A stretch of 64,000 nt of DNA from Tsuneonella troitsensis (lineage in GTDB: Bacteria; Pseudomonadota; Alphaproteobacteria; Sphingomonadales; Sphingomonadaceae), in contig NZ_LMAU01000001.1 of assembly GCF_001441535.1 (NCBI RefSeq), positions 124,001 through 188,000 on the forward strand, written 5' to 3'. Shown in pieces: positions 60,041 to 64,000 of the stretch (position 1 is its first letter; each line of letters begins with the position of its first letter). A program made the translations under genes and the position numbers. A model generated the notes under the pieces. That model saw only the letters and a program-made list of their open reading frames with translations, had not been told where the DNA came from and did not search any database.

Positions 60041-60706
60041 ATGACCCTTTCCGCCCGCATCGAGACCCAGGAGGCCAAGGAGCTGCGCAGCGCGCGGCAG
60101 CACTTCGCCGCGCCCGGCGGGACCCACGACAAGGTCGTGTCATTCCTGTCGAAAGCGCTGCCGATGGCCATCGGGGTCATCGCCGCGCTGATGATCGTCA
60201 CGCCCCTCAGCCCGCGCGGCGAGGTCAGCTTCCTGCTCGACCGCAACAAGGTCGAGGTGATCGACGAACGGCTGCGGGTGGACAACGCCATGTATCGCGG
60301 CGCCGATGCCGAAGGGCGTCCCTTCTCGCTCACCGCGGGCGAAGCGGTCCAGCGTTCGGGCCGTGAAGGCATCGTGCGGATGCAAGACCTCGTGGCGCGC
60401 ATCCTGCTGGCGGAAGGTCCGGCCAGCGTCACCGCGCAAGCCGGGCAATACGAAATACGGGACGAGACCGTGGCCGTCCCCGGCGGTGTGCTGGTGACCG
60501 CGTCCGACGGCTATCGCATGATGGCCCGCGGCGTTTCGGTGGACCTGCCGGGCAAGCGCCTTGTGGGCGCGGGCGGCGTCGAAGGCACCATTCCGGCAGG
60601 TACGTTCTCCGCCAACCGGCTTGAGGCCGATCTGGAAGACCGCACGGTCACCCTGGACGGAAATGCCCGGCTCAACATGATTCCCGGCAAGCTGAGGATG
60701 CCTTGA
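60041..60706 (+). CDS. lptC: LPS export periplasmic protein LptC
   Basis: A 221-residue bitopic protein linking the inner-membrane LptBFG complex to LptA. One membrane helix at about residues 42-62 (ALPMAIGVIAALMIVTPL) is followed by a beta-jellyroll domain (VDNAMYRGADAEGRPFSLTAGEAVQR, ANRLEADLEDRTVTLDGNARL). The long basic N-terminal tail before the helix is usual in this group. The stop overlaps the lptA start by one base (TGATG). Confidence 0.9.
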   Translation: MTLSARIETQEAKELRSARQHFAAPGGTHDKVVSFLSKALPMAIGVIAALMIVTPLSPRGEVSFLLDRNKVEVIDERLRVDNAMYRGADAEGRPFSLTAGEAVQRSGREGIVRMQDLVARILLAEGPASVTAQAGQYEIRDETVAVPGGVLVTASDGYRMMARGVSVDLPGKRLVGAGGVEGTIPAGTFSANRLEADLEDRTVTLDGNARLNMIPGKLRMP

Positions 60707-61263
60707 TGATGCGTCAGTCGATCACCGCCGCCCGTTGGGCCCTGTCGGGATTTGCCGTCACGCTCGTCGCGATGGCCGGAATCCAGGTCGGCGCGCAGGC
60801 GATCGCGGGACACAATTCCAATGCGCCGGTCAACTACGCGGCGGACCGGATCGAGCTGCAGGACCGGCAGAACCGGGTGGTACTGTCGGGCAACGTGGAC
60901 ATCACCCAGGCCGGCCTGCGCCTCCAGGCTGCCCGCACCCAGGTCAATTACTCGGATGCCGGATCGCTGAGCATCCAGCGCATCACTGCTACCGGAGGGG
61001 TGACGGTGACCCGCGGAACCGAGCGCGCTGCGGGCGAAGTCGCGGTGTACGATTTCAACCGGCGGGTGATCACCATGGCGGGTAACGTGCGCCTCAACCG
61101 CGGGGGCGATACGCTAAACGGCGGACGGCTGGTGATCGACCTCAGGACCGGTATCTCGAGCGTCGACGGCCGCGCCAACGGGTCCTCGTCGGTCACCGGC
61201 GCGGTCGGCGGCAGCGGCAACGGGCGCGTCAGCGGTTCGTTCAGCGTTCCACAGGGGAACTGA
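60706..61263 (+). CDS. lptA: LPS transport periplasmic protein LptA (OstA-like)
   Basis: A 185-residue periplasmic bridge protein. A signal peptide runs to about residue 31, then repeated beta strands of the OstA fold: APVNYAADRIELQDRQNRVVLSGNVDI and AGEVAVYDFNRRVITMAGNVRLNRGGDTLNGG. The C terminus is a Gly/Ser/Asn-rich tail. The start may be ATG 60706 or 60709; the first overlaps the lptC stop. lptB, often next, is absent: a convergent sugar transferase gene begins 8 bp after the stop. Confidence 0.88.
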   Translation: MMRQSITAARWALSGFAVTLVAMAGIQVGAQAIAGHNSNAPVNYAADRIELQDRQNRVVLSGNVDITQAGLRLQAARTQVNYSDAGSLSIQRITATGGVTVTRGTERAAGEVAVYDFNRRVITMAGNVRLNRGGDTLNGGRLVIDLRTGISSVDGRANGSSSVTGAVGGSGNGRVSGSFSVPQGN

Positions 61264-61271
61264 CCTGCGCC

Positions 61272-62648
61272 TCAGTAGGCGCGCGGATGGATCACGACCC
61301 CGATCGTCTTGAGCACGATCATCGCGTCGCCCGAAAGCGACCAGTTGGCGATATACTCGAGGTCGGCTCCCAGCCGGTCGGTCAGGTGCTTCTCTTCCTC
61401 GGTCGCACCGCGATGGCCGCGGACTTGTGCCAGTCCGGTCACCCCGGGCTTCAACGAGTGTCGGTTCCAGTACTTATCGTCGACTTCCCAAAACAGCTTC
61501 TCGCCTGCCTGCGAACCGATTGCGTGCGGACGGGGTCCGACCACACTCATCGTTCCCGCCAGCACATTGAATAGCTGGGGGAGTTCATCGATACTCGTCC
61601 GGCGAATGAACCGTCCGACGCGCGTCGTCCGCTCGTCCCCGCGTGCTGTCGAGCGAGCGCCTGATTCGTCGCTGCAATCCAGCCGCATCGAACGGAACTT
61701 TATCATGTCGAAGAAGCGGTTGCCGCGACCCAGGCGGCGCTGGACGAAGAAAACGGGACCTCCGTCCTCCAATTTAATCGCCAGTGCAGTGAGCAACATC
61801 AACGGGCTCATGATCGCAAGCGCACCCACGGCCACCACGATGTCGAACACGCGCTTCAGGGCGCGCTGGCGCAGTGCCAAGGGACCGGTCGATACGATCA
61901 AGGATCGCCAGCCGTCTTCCACGGCCAGCCCGATCGGGGCGAGTTCGTCGAGACGATCGGTCACGACTTCTCCCCGCACACCCGCTGCGCGCAGCGCCTT
62001 GGACCATTCGTTGCGGTCCTTGAAAGCGCAGCTCACCACTACGCGGTCCATGTTGAGGAGGTAACGGCCTAGCCGGTCGAGAGACTGGGGGTCGTTGGCA
62101 TCTGGCAGGATGCCGTGCTCCATCGCATCGACACGCATGGTCTCCGGCCAGTCGATCTCCGGTCCGCCGGCGGCAATCAACAGCCTGTTGGTGACACTTC
62201 GCCCCCACCTGCGTCGGACTTCTTCGACCAGCAGTTTGCGCGACACGATTACAAGAAAGCCGGTCAGAAAAAGACCGCCATTAAATACCACGCGGGAGAA
62301 TTCGGCGGTGGTCTTCGCATAGAACGTAATGAAGACCAGCAGGGTTGCCGACAGGATCAGCGCCTTTATCGCCTGGCGGGCCGCGAACCGCCAATCCTGT
62401 AACGAGCGGATCGAATATGTCGGCTCGTACAAGGCGATCGTGAAATACAGCGGAAGCAGAAGCTGCGCCTCCAGCATACGCAGCCTCGACAGGTAGAGGT
62501 ACTCCACCAGTCCGTACGCTCCCAGCATGAGAGCCGCATCGAGCGCGAACATCAGTGCGTAGAGCCTGACACGCCGCCGCTCCAGGGATGGAGCAAACGG
62601 TTGCCCGAGTTCGGAAATTTTTCGGCTCAAGTCCATCGGCTCGTTCAT
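61272..62648 (-). CDS. Exopolysaccharide polyprenyl-phosphate sugar phosphotransferase
   Basis: A 458-residue WcaJ/GumD-type priming enzyme. The N-terminal half has about four helices and a nucleotide-binding-like region; after another helix at about 270, the C-terminal bacterial sugar-transferase domain has GGPVFFVQRRLGRGNRFFDMIKFRSM, RRTSIDELPQLFNVLAGTMSVVGPRPH and GVTGLAQVRG. It transfers a sugar-1-phosphate to undecaprenyl phosphate to start a repeat unit. The ATG at 62646-62648 is chosen; ATG 62634-62636 is possible. It may feed the glycan pathway of the ligase and GT4 genes at 46-49 kb, but this is inferred. Confidence 0.92.
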   Translation of the reverse strand: MNEPMDLSRKISELGQPFAPSLERRRVRLYALMFALDAALMLGAYGLVEYLYLSRLRMLEAQLLLPLYFTIALYEPTYSIRSLQDWRFAARQAIKALILSATLLVFITFYAKTTAEFSRVVFNGGLFLTGFLVIVSRKLLVEEVRRRWGRSVTNRLLIAAGGPEIDWPETMRVDAMEHGILPDANDPQSLDRLGRYLLNMDRVVVSCAFKDRNEWSKALRAAGVRGEVVTDRLDELAPIGLAVEDGWRSLIVSTGPLALRQRALKRVFDIVVAVGALAIMSPLMLLTALAIKLEDGGPVFFVQRRLGRGNRFFDMIKFRSMRLDCSDESGARSTARGDERTTRVGRFIRRTSIDELPQLFNVLAGTMSVVGPRPHAIGSQAGEKLFWEVDDKYWNRHSLKPGVTGLAQVRGHRGATEEEKHLTDRLGADLEYIANWSLSGDAMIVLKTIGVVIHPRAY

Positions 62649-62808
62649 CCTCGGCTCCGCGACAGGCCGGGGCGCTGCTGATAGGGAGCCGATAAATCCG
62701 GGCGCCCTCCGCCGCGCCCTGCAGAATTCTCGCGAGATGGGCAAGCACTTGTTTTTGCGACAGAACGTATTGGCGCGAGCGCCTTTCGACCCCTTTGAAC
62801 GCGACCAC

Positions 62809-63846
62809 TCACCGCCGGCCAGCGGCCGCCACGCCGGCAAGCGCCTGCGCAAGGAGAATTTCGCTGGCAGGACTGTGCGCCAACAGGTCACGATGCAGAT
62901 CGACCAGCCGGGAAACGAGGCGCTCGAGCTTGCGACCGCGCCAACGCCTCAATTGCACCGAGATGTCCCGGCTGTCCTTGAAGAAGACCCTGCGCGCCTT
63001 CGTCTCTGCTTCGACGAAAGCCTCGATCTGGTCGCTGCGACCAAGCTTGGCATTGAGCTGGGCCAGTTGTGCAGTGCGGCGCTCGAATGCCAACAACAGC
63101 CCGACCGGATTTAGCGACAGCTCGCGCATCCGCGCCAGTTCGCCCGGTAAGCGCTCGGTCTGCCCCCCCAGGACCGCGTTGACGATGGGCATGAACCCGT
63201 CGTCCTCGGTCCGCGCGCCGATCGCATCGAGCGCTTCGGCATCGGGTGTGACCGGCGCTTCGGGGCTGGCATCGAGGTACAAAGCCAGCTTCTCGACCTC
63301 GGACCGCGCGAGGCGGATATCGAAACTCGTCCCCCGGGCAATCCGCTCGGCAAGCGGTCCGGACATCCGCAGCCCGCGTTCTTCACCCGCGGTGCGGATC
63401 GCGTCGCGCAGTTGGGCGAGATCGGGCGGATAGAACATCGCCACCAATGCATCTGCCCGGCCGTCCAGCAGCTTGGCGGTCCGCGACTTGTCGGTGGCTG
63501 CGGTCGCGACCACGAGCACGGGACAGGCCGCCCCTTCGCCGGCATCGATTGCGGCCAGGTGATTGGCAAGCGCGTCGTGCGCTTCATCGCCGGCGGCACG
63601 GACGACGATATGGCGAACCCCGGCGAAAAGTGAGGTGGAGCGCGCCTCGTCAGCCAGCAGCACGGGATCGCGCCGCAGATCTGCCCCGGCGATTTCGACC
63701 TGCTCGCCTGGCTCCTCCAGCATCGCGGCGATCCGCTGAGCTGCGGCGGCGGCTCCAGCCTCGTCCGGGCCGCAGAAGAAAAATGTCTTGCAAGCGCGTA
63801 CTGCTCGCGGGGCGACTGCGGCGAAATCCTTCTGGGTCGCCTTCAC
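62809..63846 (-). CDS. holA: DNA polymerase III subunit delta
   Basis: A 345-residue clamp-loader subunit that opens the beta clamp. The N terminus (KTFFFCGPDEAGAAAAAQRIAAML) is the AAA+-like domain without a functional P-loop, as usual for delta; the middle SFDIRLARSEVEKLALYL and the C-terminal collar (FKDSRDISVQLRRWRGRKLERLVSRLVDLHRDLL) fit HolA. The start is GTG (63844-63846). It directly follows lptE, the order seen in many proteobacteria. Confidence 0.92.
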   Translation of the reverse strand: MKATQKDFAAVAPRAVRACKTFFFCGPDEAGAAAAAQRIAAMLEEPGEQVEIAGADLRRDPVLLADEARSTSLFAGVRHIVVRAAGDEAHDALANHLAAIDAGEGAACPVLVVATAATDKSRTAKLLDGRADALVAMFYPPDLAQLRDAIRTAGEERGLRMSGPLAERIARGTSFDIRLARSEVEKLALYLDASPEAPVTPDAEALDAIGARTEDDGFMPIVNAVLGGQTERLPGELARMRELSLNPVGLLLAFERRTAQLAQLNAKLGRSDQIEAFVEAETKARRVFFKDSRDISVQLRRWRGRKLERLVSRLVDLHRDLLAHSPASEILLAQALAGVAAAGRR

Positions 63847-63870
63847 CGGCTCACCCTCATAGGGCCACGC

Positions 63871-64000
63871 TCATTGACGCTCGCGCAGTGCGAGCGCGAG
63901 CCTCGTGGTGATCTGTGCGGCCACTTCCCGCGACAGGTTTTCCAGGGCCGACTGCTCGGCCGCGATCGTCGCATATTCGCTCGATACGACATCGATGCCG
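63871..64000 (-). CDS. lptE: LPS-assembly lipoprotein LptE (C-terminal part only)
   Basis: The last 42 codons of a minus-strand gene that continues beyond the right edge. The visible end, ATIAAEQSALENLSREVAAQ followed by ITTRLALALRERQ, is the conserved C-terminal helix of LptE/RlpB, the plug of the LptD outer-membrane translocon. Position 24 bp ahead of holA supports the call, since lptE-holA linkage is common. The N-terminal lipobox is outside the window. Confidence 0.78.
   Translation of the reverse strand, partial: GIDVVSSEYATIAAEQSALENLSREVAAQITTRLALALRERQ

Overview
The window is GC-rich, densely packed bacterial chromosome. Gene content and protein style point to an alphaproteobacterium of the order Sphingomonadales, probably the Erythrobacteraceae: a DUF3617 secreted protein, intracellular PHA depolymerase, exosortase-A-associated glycosylation genes, the RNase D-lptC-lptA block, argD-argF-hslO linkage, many GTG/TTG starts and 1-8 nt gene overlaps. 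The assignment is inferred from content, not from a marker gene. I see no insertion sequence, prophage, integrase, CRISPR array, rRNA or tRNA. Most of the window reads as stable core genome.

0-15 kb: a broken queC at the left edge, a secreted DUF3617 protein, the chaperone hslO, argF and argD (all minus strand), and a glycine-rich double cold-shock-domain protein. A plus-strand run follows: TerC protein, rhodanese/phosphatase-like protein, fatty acid hydroxylase-type membrane enzyme, GMC oxidoreductase and YkvA. The minus-strand nitrogen unit glnK-amtB sits behind a consensus sigma-54 promoter and ends in a rho-independent terminator. Behind it lies an overlapping trio: HerA-like ATPase, PNPOx-like protein and EEP hydrolase.

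15-27 kb: pabBC fusion, RluA pseudouridine synthase, arfB, rpmG, lolA, xth, a ribA carrying what looks like a decayed RibB domain, and a GNAT. Then a minus-strand block: psd, a DksA-type zinc finger, a secreted beta-helix protein, and a compact four-gene unit (SPFH membrane protein, ribbon-helix-helix regulator, secreted alpha/beta hydrolase, small membrane protein). A perfect inverted repeat lies 15 bp in front of the SPFH gene.

27-46 kb: an Alx-type TerC transporter overlaps a Tat-exported beta-carbonic anhydrase; recQ; two tiny lipoproteins leading into an acyl-CoA dehydrogenase / CaiB CoA-transferase / thiolase unit; ppk2 and phhA, divergent around a 14-bp palindrome; another tiny acidic lipoprotein; uppP; an M13 peptidase; an ABC exporter divergent from phaZ with TGC/GCA inverted repeats between them; DUF4126; and a second thiolase with a MaoC hydratase. 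Carbon storage (PHA), polyphosphate and acyl-CoA metabolism are therefore clustered.

46-64 kb: an exosortase-A-associated O-glycosylation ligase, preceded by an overlapping 41-codon ORF and divergent from an exosortase-associated glycosyltransferase; then gltB-gltD, a proline/threonine-linker lipoprotein, a DUF4239 protein, ung, an RNase D-like exonuclease, lptC-lptA, a polyprenyl-phosphate sugar transferase, holA and the 3' end of lptE.

No gap longer than 300 bases lacks a gene. The two largest gaps (about 280 bases each) are described as features. Several convergent gene pairs leave 10 bp or less between stop codons.
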